A DNA stretch of 64,000 bases from Schistosoma haematobium (Eukaryota; Platyhelminthes; Trematoda; Strigeidida; Schistosomatidae), in NCBI RefSeq assembly GCF_000699445.3, contig NC_067198.1, positions 19,300,536 through 19,364,535 on the forward strand, read 5' to 3'. The notes under the pieces are model-generated. The model was not told the DNA's origin, did no database searches, and was given only the letters and a program-made list of their open reading frames with translations. A program made the translations under genes and the position numbers. This document shows, in pieces, positions 44,990 through 57,446 of this stretch. Each line of letters opens with the position of its first letter. The stretch's first letter is position 1.

Positions 44990-46625
44990 TATCGGAAAGG
45001 TATGTTGGTTGACAGTTGTTTTGATTCCCATATGTCCTTCAGCTGTAGGAATGCTGTCCTTGATTTGCTGATCCTCGCCTTTACGTCTGCATCAGATCCT
45101 CCACGTTCGTCGATGATACTACCTAGATACGTGAAAGTTTCCACCTGTCCCAGAGTTTCTTCATAAGGTGTGATTGGGTTAGTATTCACCGTATTGTATG
45201 TGGGGATCTTGGTTTTTCTCTTATGTATTTTGAATCCTACTGCTGCAGAAACTGCCGCTACACTGATTGTCTTCATCTGCATTTGTAGGTGTCCATGGGA
45301 TAGAAGAGATGGTCCATTTGAGAAGTCCAAATCGTCTAGTTGTATGCAAATTGTCCATTATATTTCGTGCGTCCCCTCAGATGTGGAGGTTTTTATAATC
45401 CAGTCAACCACCAGAAGAAAGACGGTAAGAAACGATAGTAAGAAACCCTGTCTGATACCGGTCCTCACTTGGAATGCATCTGCCCGCTGTCCTCCATGCA
45501 CGACTTTTCAGTGTAGTCTATCTCACGAATTCCGGATGATGTTGATGATTTTCTCAGGTACACCATAGTGCCGAAGAAATCTCCATAATGTTCCCCTATT
45601 GACACTGCCAAATGCTTTCTCGTAATCAAGGAAGTTGATGTATGGCGGTCTGTCAGGACTTTTTCTTTTTCCAACATTTTTGTGAACGCCCTGTGGAGCA
45701 CCTTCGTACTTACCTCTATATCTGACTTTCTGCTTCGGCTGGTATATTGTCAGATCCTGGTGCTTTCCCACTCTTGATTTGTCTAATGATCATCTTGATT
45801 TTTTTAATCGTTGATGGAGTGATATATGTAGGAAGGTCTGTGTGTGCCGCCTCGATGTCGTGGGGATTCAATGGAGCTGGTCTATTCAAAAGTTCCTCGA
45901 AGTGTTCTACCTATGTGTTCCTCTGTCCTAGAATTTCTTGTAAGGCTTGGAACTTGCTGTTGAGAGCTATCTTGATTTCATTTATTTTTTCAGCATTAAA
46001 CCTTTGTAATCCTGTTTCTCCAGCTATCCAGTGCTTCTTTAGCTTCAGTTTCGTTTTGGTCGTAACCAGGTGGTGATCTGAAGCTGTATAAGCTCCTCCC
46101 TTTGTTTTCACATCCTACATGGATCTATCAAAACATTTAATGATGCAAATATGATCTATTTAGTTCTGTGAAGTGTGATCCGATGAGACCCATGTAGTTT
46201 TGTATATGTGTTTGTGAGGTAATATAGTCTAGCCTATAACCGTTTTGTTGAATATACATAAATTTGCAAATCTCTTACCATTCTCGTTCTTATTTTCTAG
46301 TCCATGTCGTCCCATGACACTTTCATACCCTGTACTTTCCACTCCGACTTTGGCGTTTAGGTCTCCTATTAGGATGGTTAGTTACTTTTCTAGACACTTC
46401 TCTGTGATCGATTGCAGCTTCTCATAAAACTGATTTTTATCGTCGTCAGTGCTATCATTGATGAGTGCATAACACTTGATAACAATTATTGTGATTCCCT
46501 CCTCCTTTGTTTTGAAGGATGGTTTGATGATTCTGAGTTCATGAGATTCCTATTCTATAAGTGATTTACTTGCTTCATTGGTCAACATCAGAACAACTCC
46601 CAGCGTGTGGAGCTGATAAGTCGGG
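44990..46625 (-). mobile_element. RTE-type non-LTR retrotransposon, copy 3, with internal deletions
   Basis: On the - strand it reads from an endonuclease segment (CYALINDSTDDDKNQFYEKLQ near 46450; GDLNAKVG; HGLENKNENGKRFANLC near 46290) through KGGAYTASDHHLVTTKTKLK to an RT remnant (HINFLDYEKAFGSV-like sequence, then NGPSLLSH at the YADD place) and VETFTYLGSIIDERGGSDAD, ending at SKQLSTN (about 45000). The C-terminal domain and 3' tail are missing. Two internal deletions are evident: near 45935 (linker) and near 45700 (fingers, between SGKHQDLTIYQPKQ and PYINFLDYEKAF). It is closely related to copy 1 but arranged differently, and dead. Confidence 0.85.
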
Positions 46626-46899
46626 TGAAATTAAACCATGAATGGTCAACAATTGAAGACAAACATTTCCGGCTACATTAAATATAAGAGACTACCTTAT
46701 TTATAAAGTGATACCACCTTTGTTCCACTTTAACACTGCTTGCTGACGACTGTGTATAGTATTTTGTTGATAGACGTTTCACTGGCCTATAAATGCTTCT
46801 GGATTGTTTGTCGGACAATTAGGTTGAGTCCCTAGTTTAGCGATGAATCTCACCGATCTCATTATCGACTGCCTAGTCTCTGGAATGAGTGAGGACATA

Positions 46900-47115
46900 C
46901 AACCATCTTCTTCGATTGTTCCATTCGAGCAGTGGGGTCAGGCAGAGTTGTTCAATCTCTCCATTCATCTCCAACTTTGCCGACGATGACATTCTGTAAG
47001 CAGCTCTGATTGGAGTTAGTAATGGTGGTGTGGATATGTCAATTGAAGAATGACTTTTGAATTTAATTATGCGGATGATAGTGTCTTACTGCATGATTAA
47101 ATCTGTACACCACTT
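46900..47115 (+). mobile_element. RT fragment of CR1-like type
   Basis: About 47058-47100 encodes FEFNYADDSVLLHD, an RT motif C (YADD intact), preceded by a diverged palm segment (EQWGQAELFNLSIHL). The surrounding frame is broken. Its orientation is opposite to the neighbouring RTE copy. Confidence 0.6.
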
Positions 47116-47271
47116 GCTGGGGTCTGAAAGTTAGTTCAGCTTAATGACTTGATACGTCACCAGACATCGTTCAGAACGGAAGTCAACGGCTTATTGCTTT
47201 CTTCTAAAAGTCAGTGGAAATTCTGTAACTCAAACGATCCTTCCATATTGTATGTTTCTTAAAAGAACTAC

Positions 47272-47640
47272 TCCTCCATTATATATCTGATATGTGGGCG
47301 AGAACGATAATGATTGGTTATCTGCTTAGTTAGACATATAGATAGTCTGACAGGTGTCAGATGAGTTATATATTCCGCTGTCCTTATTATTACTACTCAT
47401 TTATTATTGATTGTTCATTGTTGTTGGATTATGTCGGGTTTTGGTGTGGAAATATATTTACGTTGTGGTCAGGCTAATCACGTGTTTTTGATCTGAGTTG
47501 TGTTGACGTCCTGCAGAATAAACACTGGGAGGGAATCTAGTGTAGATATTCGTCTAAGGTAAATCAAAGTCCCATACGTGTAGACGTGGAAACCCAACCG
47601 TTATAACATTAGACGAAGTAAAACCGAGCGTTATAACAAT
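47272..47640. repeat. Putative solo LTR-like sequence
   Basis: The block from tatatctgatatgtgggcga to gcgttataaca differs from its surroundings in composition and ends with repeated cgttataaca words (47600 and 47630), as fluke gypsy LTRs often do. No second copy and no target duplication were confirmed, so this is tentative. Confidence 0.3.
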
Positions 47641-49489
47641 ATCACTTATTTTTTATTCATTTACCGTTTTTAATTTTACTCACCCTCTTTCCTCAATCGT
47701 TTTACAATTTCATTTTCTTATTGCGCGGCGCATATTTATTTTGGTTCCGAATTTAACCAATATTTATGTGTTTGAATCAATAAATAGGTATCTGGTGTCC
47801 AAGACAGGGTAACGAATCCAAATTAACTTTTTCTTATAATAATATAAAATTGATTTCTTTCAGATAAATATGTAGAAATGATATTATATTGGTGAATTAA
47901 TCATAATGTTAAAATTAAATTAATCAACGAATTAGTAGTGATAACATTTAAAATATCTTAAGATCAGTATGTTGAATATTGAACTTTCGTACTGTGTTGT
48001 TTGTCTTGTGACACTTAAATCACATGACCTATAGATTGTATCGATTAATCAGTTACATTGCAAAGTTTACATCATAGTTGTATCACAGATAAAAATCATT
48101 GAGAACCAAAAAGTATTTGACAATTGTCTCGTCCATTTACTGAACTCTTCAGGAGTTGTCATCAACGATCCCGAATGAGATTAAAACCAGAACCTCAGAT
48201 GTTGCTATGATCGCTAAAAAATTTGTTTGATGACGTGGTGCATAAAATGAACAACTATCTAGAAATTTCCGTTAAGTCCTAAAACGTCTCTAGGGTTCCA
48301 GAAAACGCTAGGAAACGTTTTAGCTTGTTAGTGTTTAACGAAAATTTCGTATGATCATCTACAAAGCGAAGAATCACGTGTTATGGCTCTGATTAGATGA
48401 GTAACTATGCTGTTAATATATTTATTATGTTTCCAGGATTCCAAGGTCACAATACTGTAAATCTTCTGTTTATAGGCTAAACTTGAAGAACAGCGCTCAC
48501 ATTATTCTCTATCGTTCCACTTGCGCATAGATATAGTTTGGGATAATAGGAAGCTACTTGGAAGGTAGTAATAATCATTCCAAAAAAGATTTATCACGTA
48601 AATATAAGTGCATTAAAAAAGACTAAGAGAGATAAATTGAAACAGGACGTAGTACAAGTTCACGTTGTCATGATTCATAAAAGTATTGAAGAGTAAGATC
48701 AGCAGTGCAGAGAGCACACTTGAAGAACAAATAACTAGGTCAAGAGTAGAATAGATAAGGAGTTGTAAAATGAACAGAGTGTGGAAGAAGGTATTGAGTT
48801 GGTAGATGTACTCCACTGTGTTTAGTCCTGAATCATTTCATCTAGAGACACTAACTATTTATTTCTAGGATCTCAAGAACTTATAAAGGAAGTTTACACT
48901 TTCTAACATAACAATCATTCACTTCATATACAAATATTATGTTGGCTTGGATACTTATATTTCTTTACATACGTAAATCATTATCAAATATCACTTCTCA
49001 TTGACTCAAGTAAGTGACATGAAACGCTCAGTATAGGAACCGTTTATCAAGAACTTATTCTGTTCTGTTGCGACGCTTACGTTTAATCTGAGCACTGTTA
49101 TTTTATCAGTTCCACCAACTGGAATATCTCTAATATATACACACCAAACTCTCCCTAGTCGATTGCTAAGTCGATATCATGTTACTGTCATACGTAGTGT
49201 AAGTTTACAGAAGCCTAATGAGCCTTGTGGATACATTGTGTGCTTTCATTTATAAGTAGCTCATAATAATTAACTTTTAAAAAATATTTATTGTCGGGTT
49301 TTTAAAAATTGATTTATCATTGTCTTCTAGATCAATCACATTCACTGAGAATTTTCGAACGTAATATGGTAGTTGGAAAAGCTAGATCAATACTTTCGCT
49401 AACAAGGTCATATTTTATTTTATTCAGAAGTAGTAATAACATTAGTCCTTAAAAAATCTGAGAACACAAAAATAATATCACGATGTGTA
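47641..49489. other. AT-rich intergenic DNA, nothing assigned
   Basis: No coding segment, repeat or structured RNA was recognised. Confidence 0.45.
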
Positions 49490-49870
49490 AAAAATATGTG
49501 TAATGTTACAACAAGGAATAGACTTACCATTTTTCGTTTGATGTACCAGATCACGCTGGGATTACCATTGAAGAATCACGGATATTCAGGGTTTGATAAC
49601 CCTGTTGTCTGTAACAGCTTTATAATTGGGGATACCAAATCCAGCAAATCAGGAATGATGGATTTGAAGATATATTTGAAAAGTTATTGATATGTTGAGA
49701 GGCGTTTGATCTAAGCTGGCATGTTGATGTGAGGGTTTTGTAACACGGCGTACCCAATGGTGATCTGGAGCGGATGTTTGACCAATCACTTTTAGCTAGG
49801 GTATGTCCATTAAGATTAATGCGGTCGGTATCAATGTCGATTACTTACAGAAACTTTACTTTGTGGACTT
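49490..49870 (+). repeat. Dispersed repeat of unknown type, copy 3
   Basis: It follows the same order of blocks as 19390-19760 (gtttgatgtaccagatcacg, gggtttgataaccctgttg, tgatctaagctggc, gtgatctgg.g.ggatg, acttacaga). Divergence between copies is substantial, so these are old insertions. The frame at 49496-49690 is not convincing. Confidence 0.6.
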
Positions 49871-51619
49871 ATTTATGACTAAAATATCAATAAATGATAG
49901 GCATTAATGGAGTCTGTACCTTTGATTGACATATTCAAAAGAAAACTAAACAAGGACAGAAGTATCCTAAGAAAGTATTTACACAGGCCTGAAGACTTTG
50001 TCTTAATAGCTGACATATGAATCACATAGATGGTTTTCACCTTTTCAACCTACGATATTTTTGTAATAACATGTATGTGAACCGATTTTAATAATTAATA
50101 TTCAACAGTTCTTGCGTATACAAGCTAACTCAGAAAAAAAGTGAGGGAAAATCTAAAACTCTGATTAATCAGACATACAATTAATTAAGCGCTTACGAAT
50201 ATTCACGTTTATTAAAATTTAGTCTTCATCGAAATTAGTATAGACAATGATAAAAACTGAGTGAATTATCATTACACAGTTCATTGAAAATACGGGAGTA
50301 TTTCACAGTTTTTTTCTTTTAACATGGGATTACTCAGGAGTTAGTATTCGTGACTGCTTGTTTAGCATTCTACCATTTGTGGTACGATTATGTTGAACGT
50401 GTGATTTTTTATTTAGCGTCCTGAGTAGTCAGTCATTTCATGTATACTATTGTATGAGTTTGGACTCATAATTAAACTGAATACATTGAAGAAATAATAT
50501 ACTTACCATTGCGTCTTCTGATTAGTTACTGGATTAGGAGGAGCTTAAGGACCAATACGCGCTGAGGCTTTGATTGTAGTCCATTGAATGGTATATTAAT
50601 TGATAAATAGGACACCGGTCCTACTAGAGTTATTGGTGATAATCGGAAACTTGATTAGGAAATATAACATAACAAACTCGAAATATCAAGACAACAGAGT
50701 TTGTATCACATATTCAAGTTCTGTTAATATAGAGGTGTCGTAGAAATCTATCATATGAGGTCCTTTCTGAAAAAAACGATAAAAGTATTCTCATATTCAC
50801 CACAGACAAATTGATTTAACTTGTAGATAAACTTGATCAATTTTAAATAATTACTCGTGTTATGCTAAAATCAATAGATACATGAAACATTTGCATAATT
50901 AAGAGATCTCCATTTCGCATGTTATATAACATAATTCTAGAAAAGACAAATAAGTAATCAAGAGTATCAATATGTAGCGACTGCTACATTACGAATGATT
51001 TCTCATATGTTAACAATAACTTACAAGCACGATGGATGCACAGTTAAAAAGGGTAGTTAAAACTGTCTGGATTCAGTACATTTATGAGTATTTATTAGTC
51101 TCACTACAACAGTGAAACAAGTTGGATAGGGTGTATAAAACTCTACGTGCATCATCGTAACGATGAGCATCCTTCTAATGAACAATGTCCTTCCTGACTG
51201 AACACAGGGTAGTTAAAGCTATTCAAATATTTCTTTTCTCATTCAGTTGATAGACAAGAAATCAATGGGATCTAAATAAAAAATTTTAAATGATCCACCT
51301 CATCCAATCAAATTTACTGCGTCATTTATAGGTTTATCTTTTGCATACTGCTGGGATCGATATCAAGAAACTTTGTATTATTGTTATATCTAGAAGGTCG
51401 TTCTTGATATACCGTGTATAACGTGAGCACTAGAACGCCAGAGCCTTTCAAAGTCGCAATGAGAAGACATAAGACTAATGAAAAAAATACTATTCCCAGA
51501 CAGGGTCAGTTGTAGTAAAAAATTGTCAGGTATTTATAGTTCTTAGTAAGAACGAAATCATCATTACAGTCCTCCAATCTGCATACAGAGGGTTATTAGC
51601 ATTGTCCAATCGTGGAGCT
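49871..51619. other. AT-rich intergenic DNA, nothing assigned
   Basis: This may include the 3' LTR of the gypsy relic to its right, but no boundary could be recognised. Confidence 0.4.
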
Positions 51620-52310
51620 ACACGTAGGAACTCTAGAATAGTCTTCCAAAAGGTTATTAGGTGGAATATCTTCGGCTCCTTCTGAGCCTCTTACAGCTCC
51701 CTCGAGTTCACCTTTGGTCCGTCGTCACACTTCCTCCCTTTAAAGTCTGTTGTGTAAGACTTTTGTCTCGGGTCCACCTGAAGCTTGGTCGCCGCATTTC
51801 TCTTGAGGTCCATCACTCTCGAAGGTTGTGCTGCTTTGCCCTTGCGTCGTTTATCTCTTCTATGTTTGCGCTCCTGAGAGCTTTTGTGAGATGAATCCAT
51901 GAGCAATTGAAATGGGAGTCAGCTTTCTGGGACCACTGTACTACCATCTCTTTGCATTTGAATTATGTGTCTTATACATTTTCCGACACCTTTCCGGACT
52001 AGGTACAGTACATCTCCGATTCGACGTTCTATGACACCTGGTTCCTACCTCCTATTACTTTGATACGGTTTGACAAGTAACTTTTCACCCATCTGGAAGC
52101 TACGAGTGACCGTACGATACTCATTCGTGGGTTTACTTGTCTTTCTGAGTCTAGACCTAATAGAAACACTAATACTAATACAAATCAATCCATTAACCAC
52201 ATATGCAGCGCCGTTCGAACCAATAAACCAGTGGAAACGGATGTTGTGTTGCAAAGACATAGTCAAGTGTTTACGGAAGTAATCTTGAACAAAACTCATA
52301 ATGAGTAAAT
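51620..52310 (-). mobile_element. Ty3/gypsy integrase C-terminal relic
   Basis: On the - strand, RTVTRSFQMGEKLLVKPYQS is followed, after a stop, by EPGVIERRIGDVLYLVRKGV and KCIRHIIQM, the GPY/F-like C-terminal integrase domain (usually VGD.VL.R.Y....W.PG.I....G...Y.V.VG...W.RH..Q). A basic tail (SSHKSSQERKHRRDKRRKGK) comes next. The left limit is the end of the frame near 51640. It is separate from the gypsy relic at 15-18 kb. Confidence 0.7.
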
Positions 52311-52481
52311 CAATGGAAAATTGACTTTTTTTTCATCATATCACCTCCTCTTCTTTTTTGAAAACTATGTTGAGATCCATCTTTAAATTTCATGACTTCA
52401 TCCTCGCCCACGAAATAATGTTGGGTCCTCATATCCCCAAGTTACAGTTAGTTTGACTCTATTTAAAGCATATTTCCATCA

Positions 52482-52706
52482 TTATGTAGAGACTCCACCA
52501 GAACTGACTAGATGATGAGGATCAGCGACATTAGATATGAGGTCATGAAGGTTTGATTCTTGTGAAACATTTTCATCAGATCTCTTGAAAATTTCATTAG
52601 CAGATAATCGATCACTAGAATAATCAGCATCTATCAAAATTTTATTAGGTTCTTGATCATCGTTTGATGCATCCGACAAATCATACAATAATAATTTATG
52701 GGTCAA
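52482..52706 (-). CDS. Unassigned acidic reading frame, possible exon
   Basis: The - strand frame reads LLLYDLSDASNDDQEPNKIL, DADYSSDRLSANEIFKRSDE and SNLHDLISNVADPHHLVSSG before a TAA. Composition (Asp, Ser, Asn, Glu) resembles a real disordered protein segment more than random AT-rich DNA, and the frame ends cleanly. No upstream exon or family was identified. It may be a terminal exon of a minus-strand gene or a repeat remnant. Confidence 0.28.
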   Translation of the reverse strand: MTHKLLLYDLSDASNDDQEPNKILIDADYSSDRLSANEIFKRSDENVSQESNLHDLISNVADPHHLVSSGGVST

Positions 52707-53464
52707 AATGAAGCTTATAATAAGGGAAATTTAGATATACATAATCTAATCACTGAGTAGTTATACCATAAGAATGTATAGATAATATTAGTCTCTTAAA
52801 AAGTCTCAGAAGTTACTCGTAATTTAATCTTCGCTAGGTATAACATAGTGCTTATCGAAAAGACAAATTTGTTGTAAGTTCCAAGCTGTTGAAAGGGATC
52901 TGCCAAATAAGTGGATTCATATTATCCTTCTTTGTTGTTTTTGCTCAAATTTGTAAATCTTATGGTTAAACAATCTTTCTACTTCTTTTAATAAATATTA
53001 CATAATCTATCAACTGCTGGTCTACAAATTCTCATGATTTATATATAATTAGTTAGATTATTATAAATATAGTTTCCCCGTTCTTTAAACTGCTTATTTA
53101 GTTATTCGATATTATTTTCATGGTCTCTTCATGAACTTACACTAGCATAAGTGAATTGGAATTTAGAGGTTGATAGCACAGCTTTAAATACTGATTGTCA
53201 GCGTGCACCAATAAAGAATCTTAAACCAAGACTAAATAACTTTTTAGTGCTACTTCGCAACCACCAGTCCTTCAGACAAAATTACTTCGTGATGAAAATT
53301 TACCATAAAAAGTACAACCTCCACTAACCCCCCAACTTCACAATTTACAGTCAACTTACCTTCAACAGATTTTAACGAATTTAATGTAACTACTTTTAAG
53401 TAGTTAAAAACTAAATTTTAAAAAATGAAGTTTTATGATCAAATCCGATCGAAATTAACCCTTA

Positions 53465-53466
<2 letters not shown>

Positions 53467-53563
<97 letters not shown>

Positions 53564-53588
53564 GTAATAATAATAATAATAATAATAA
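53467..53588. repeat. (AAT)n microsatellite, about 40 units
   Basis: A nearly pure AAT array with one AGT interruption (about 53562-53564). The poly-Asn, poly-Leu and poly-Ile frames it creates are artefacts. Confidence 0.98.
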
Positions 53589-54059
53589 CCTCTTGATGAC
53601 TAAATATAAAATTAACACCATGTATAACGGTATAAGTAAATGAAATAAAATAACACGTCATAAAAAACTAATCACACATAATTATTAAAAATATAAACAC
53701 CATAAGGGAGAATAAAAGCAAGAAATGTACTTAATGAGACAACAAAATGGTAAAAATGGCTAAACGAGACCATTATACAATAGATATACATGAGGCATAA
53801 TTGGTGAACATCTATAGTTCGTTTGTCATAGCTTTATCTAACACTCCTTTAAGTTCCTGGATGAAATTTAGCCGACTAAGTAAATAACCCATCTATTCAA
53901 TAACATGATTGGTGTCAATCGTTTATTAGTTTAGTGGGACTTCTGGAGATCATAGAACTTTCATTGTTTTTAAACCCCTATTCAACCTTAGCTAGACCAT
54001 TGTAGGCAACTTGAAATAAACGGACAATTGTTTTTTCTAGTGTAAAACTTCTCAACAGT

Positions 54060-54135
54060 GAACATCAAGGACCTTGCAACCGGGCATTGGACGCGACAAC
54101 TTCAGTCTTGCGCGCGAACCTCTAACCTCTCGATT
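54060..54135 (-). repeat. SINE head fragment (tRNA-like)
   Basis: On the - strand, ggttggcaatcgagaggtta then gaggttcgcgcgcaagactg resembles the tRNA-derived head of the SINE at 58.83 kb (gttgccaattcaatggttta, gcgttcgcgcacgagacgg). The rest of the SINE is not present. Confidence 0.45.
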
Positions 54136-54249
54136 GCCAACCAAGCACAAAACTGTGTTAGCGTATAACTTAAATCCACTGACTATATTGCTCACCCCTG
54201 TTATTATTATCTTTCAGTTAAGGGAGACACAACCACCTTTTATGAAGAA

Positions 54250-54425
54250 AGTAAAAGAAAATTACAGCAGGATCGCCACTGGCTTCTATTCTGAGCCATA
54301 TCTGATAACGTCTCTAGCCACTGTGTCGCACCATCTCTCGGACCCCAGCCAGGGGTCGTGAATGACCAACACAGGCCAGCCCTTTGCAACTTTCTTTCAT
54401 ACCCCGACAGCATGTCATACACTAA
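54250..54425 (-). mobile_element. CR1-like 3' coding fragment
   Basis: The - strand encodes TPGWGPRDGATQWLETLSDM and AQNRSQW, matching the C-terminal end of the CR1-like family (compare [15 protein letters not shown] at 34.6 kb). It is truncated on both sides. Confidence 0.7.
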
Positions 54426-54872
54426 CCACCTCTCCGCTTTTTCCTAAGGAATAATCTATATTTATGCTAAAACTCTTGTCTCATTATTATCATCATCATT
54501 TAAAATATACCTAAATATCCTCAAAATCTAGGCTCTTCAGATGCCTCATAGTTGTGCACTCAATAGAAGGACTGTTTTTAATTTAATTACTATTGATTAC
54601 TGAAATAATTCAGACATAATTATAATTCACACTAAAATAGTTCCCATTAATATAAATTGTTAAGTACACTTGTCTTTATCATAAAGGTACCAATTGTAGC
54701 CATTCTTTAATTTCCTTGTAATTAATCCACAATTTATAAAATGGTGTCTACAATAAATGTTTAGCATTAATCCTAACTTTCATTACAATCTATGCGTCTA
54801 GTAGTATTGTATGTTGACTCTATATTGAAGCACCTAAGATAATATTTTAAATTAATTTAAATACAATTTATT

Positions 54873-55056
54873 AGTTGAATTCATGATTTAATTAAAGCTA
54901 GACCACCATCGAAGGCCTGGAAGCACTGGGTTCGAGTCCCGCATGCGGGATAGTGAGTGCGCACTGCTGAGGAGTCCCATACTAGGACGGAACGGCCGTC
55001 CAGTGCTTCCAAGTTTTCTATGGTGGTTTAGCTTTATTCGACTCATGAATTCAACT
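54873..55056 (+). repeat. Sm-alpha-like SINE with foldback structure and hammerhead-type core
   Basis: The 3' part of the SINE (55000-55056) is repeated in inverted orientation at the 5' end (54873-54929), with about 10 differences in 57 bp. Between them lie a B-box-like gggttcgagtccc (54928-54940) and a hammerhead-type segment: gcactg-CTGAGGA-gtcc..ggac-GGAAC-ggccGTC-cagtgc. Helices I and II pair and the GUC site is present, but A13 of the GAAA box is G, so activity is doubtful. The element lies about 450 bp upstream of the homeobox start codon. Confidence 0.8.
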
Positions 55057-55502
55057 ATTAAAAATTACTACAATATCCACAAAACCCCATTTTGACAAAC
55101 TTATTAGTTTTGAAAAAGATTTTTTTATTATTGGTAAATAACATTTTCATTTAAGTTGAATTCCCACATTACTATCAACATAAAGATAATGACAGAAATC
55201 TGCTCATAAAAAAAACCTACTCATTTGGAAATATTCCATTGGTTAAAACAAATTCCATTGATAAATTATCAACCAATCAAATCGTTGTCCGTTACAATAA
55301 CATAAAGGGAAGTATTTATTTATTTCAGTTCTTGAAGATCTAAACAAATCATAATATTCATTCATTGAATAGTATTACAGCAACGAAGTTATTTTTTACT
55401 GCTACTCATATAGTTCAATAAATACTTCAATACATTTAATAGATATATTAAATACGCAAACTTCGACGTTCAAAACACTCCATAACAAATAATCAAATTC
55501 TA

Positions 55503-55920
55503 ATGAATGAATTCAATGTTCAACCGTTCGACATATATAATAAACAAAATACTAATATATATCAACATTATGAAGTAAATAATATGGAAGATATTAATAA
55601 GTGCCCAACTAAAGCTGAATATTACAACTGCTTATCTGAAACATCAAATATAAATTGGTCAAGAAAATTCATAGATGATTTAGATGACCGTAAAAAAAAG
55701 GTGGATACAACGATACCATTTTATCTAGAACAAGCACAATTTCAACATTCAATAAAATGTCATTCAAATGAATCAAGATTATTAGACAATAATAATCATA
55801 ATGATAATTCAAATTTTATTGATTTCAATCAAATAGATTTACAGCCTGATTCAACTGTTATGGCACCGATTACAAATAATGATTTTGTCTATAAGGAAGA
55901 ATGTAGAAGACCAATGAAAA
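55503..55920 (+). CDS. Homeobox gene, exon 1 (N-terminal region)
   Basis: The exon opens with MNEFNVQPFDIYNKQNTNIY and is Asn- and Asp-rich (LDNNNHNDNSNFIDFNQIDL), with no known domain. It ends in CRRPMK at the donor gtaagtatg (55921), phase 1. Schistosome homeoproteins often have long, low-complexity N-terminal regions. The only Trp, W52 in NWSRKF, is followed by basic residues, loosely like a W-type PBX-contact motif; a classic YPWM hexapeptide is absent. Linkage to exon 2 rests on matching phase, orientation and lack of other genes between. Confidence 0.72.
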
Positions 55921-56414
55921 GTAAGTATGTTGTTTATTTATTACTTTTAAAAAAGTATTAAACTGTCAAAAATTAATTAAGATCCATTTGGAATAGTTGA
56001 ATGGAATTAGTTGCTGTTCGATTGATTAATTGATGACGATATTGGCTCAAAATCCTAAGTAATCCATCAGTTGCTTCAAGATTAAAAGTAAGATAAATAG
56101 CACAAAACATATATCGCCGAGTTTATACCAATATTTTCTCCATTATTAATTGGAATGATGTAGCCTTAGAGATTTAAACCGAGTATTACAGTTGCAAGAA
56201 TTATTATTATTTGTCTATTTAGGTTTAATATATATTTCCATATGTTTACTGTAATATCCATTTGTTCATCTTACTTTTAATAGAACACACAATACATGGA
56301 TTCCATTATGGGCTTAATCGATATACTTTTATTAAAGTTAGAAATTAATTAATATGATATCAATTATTCTTTAGTTAAGTTTTTATATCCTACTAAGGAA
56401 AAAGTGAGATTCAC

Positions 56415-56615
56415 TAACTTCCTTCATGGAGCATAGACTACATACGAAGGTTCTCCAACGTACTCCGTCCTGAGCCTTTCTTTCCAGTTGTTCCCAAGTG
56501 CGATTGATTCACTGGATGTCTGCTTCCGATTTCGGAAGTAATGTCTTTTTTTAATATGTTTCTTTCTCTTTTGCCTTGATAATTATAAGTTAGAACCTGC
56601 TTTGTGATTCACTTT
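56415..56615 (-). mobile_element. RTE-type 3' end fragment, copy 4
   Basis: Diverged from the last 200 bp of copy 2 (shared order: catggagcatag, tctccaac..actc.gtcctg.gcctt, tttcc..ttgttcc, ccttgat). It is severely 5' truncated and old. Confidence 0.75.
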
Positions 56616-57029
56616 TAAATATTAATTAAAAAAACATGATTCACTGTAAATAATTTAAAATTTCAATGTTAATCAATTAGGTGTGTTAATAAATATGAAA
56701 TAACTTAAGTGAAGTGTATTTTATTCAGTGTTTCGTTTCATTCATTCTCTCCATTTGAGTTTTTATCTAGTTCTCCAAAAATATGTCAAATATGTTATAA
56801 ATCTAAGTAGGACTCAAAGGAACAATCTTAGTGGAGATAAAATATCCTCAATCGAAAAAAACCCATTCATTTTAAATTATACTCCAGAAAACTGTTAAAT
56901 TTATAATAATTCACAAATTAAAACTACAAAATGATGTTTCGTAATATATACCTAAAGTTTCAGCGTATTAAGAGAATAAGCGGGGAATGGCTAAACAATT
57001 ATAGAAAATCCTGAAGCCTCAGAGCGCTA

Positions 57030-57215
57030 TTTCATCCTGAACTAAGACAATATGAACCATTCGACTACCAACTCCGTGGTCTAAAATTTCATTGTTCGCT
57101 GAGAGAACATACGGTCCTGGATTCAGTTCTTGACAGGGACTTAGAAGCTGACTGATGAGAAGTCTCATATTAGGGCGAAACAGACATCCAATGCTTCTTG
57201 GTTTACAATACTTCT
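57030..57215 (+). repeat. Sm-alpha-like SINE, diverged, with intact CUGAUGA and GAAAC boxes
   Basis: The tRNA-like head is diverged (ctaccaactccgtggtctaa, ggtcctggattcagttc). The ribozyme part keeps ctgatga (57152-57158) and gaaac (57177-57181) around a weak helix II, with an ATC at the cleavage position. Helix I is poorly paired, so folding is uncertain. Confidence 0.65.
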
Positions 57216-57446
57216 GTAATTTAGGTCAGTTAGTAATGTCTCAGTCAGTCAGCTACAACCTAGGACCAGGCAAATATATGCATCAGCCCAATTTGCCATA
57301 CCTCATTAGAACAACAAGATGAACACCGAATTCATAGTAGTTACTTCAATGGTGGTAATATATAAAAGAAATATTGAATATAAGGATATGGTACAGGAAG
57401 AAAAAAGTAGTTGGTATAAAGAAAGATACAAGGCAATTTTATTCTC

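Noticed and set aside
53425..53661. Poly-Asn, poly-Leu and poly-Ile frames
   Set aside because: Products of the AAT microsatellite.
54928..54940. gggttcgagtccc as part of a tRNA gene
   Set aside because: Only a B-box-like word within a SINE; no acceptor stem, anticodon arm or A box that would form a tRNA.
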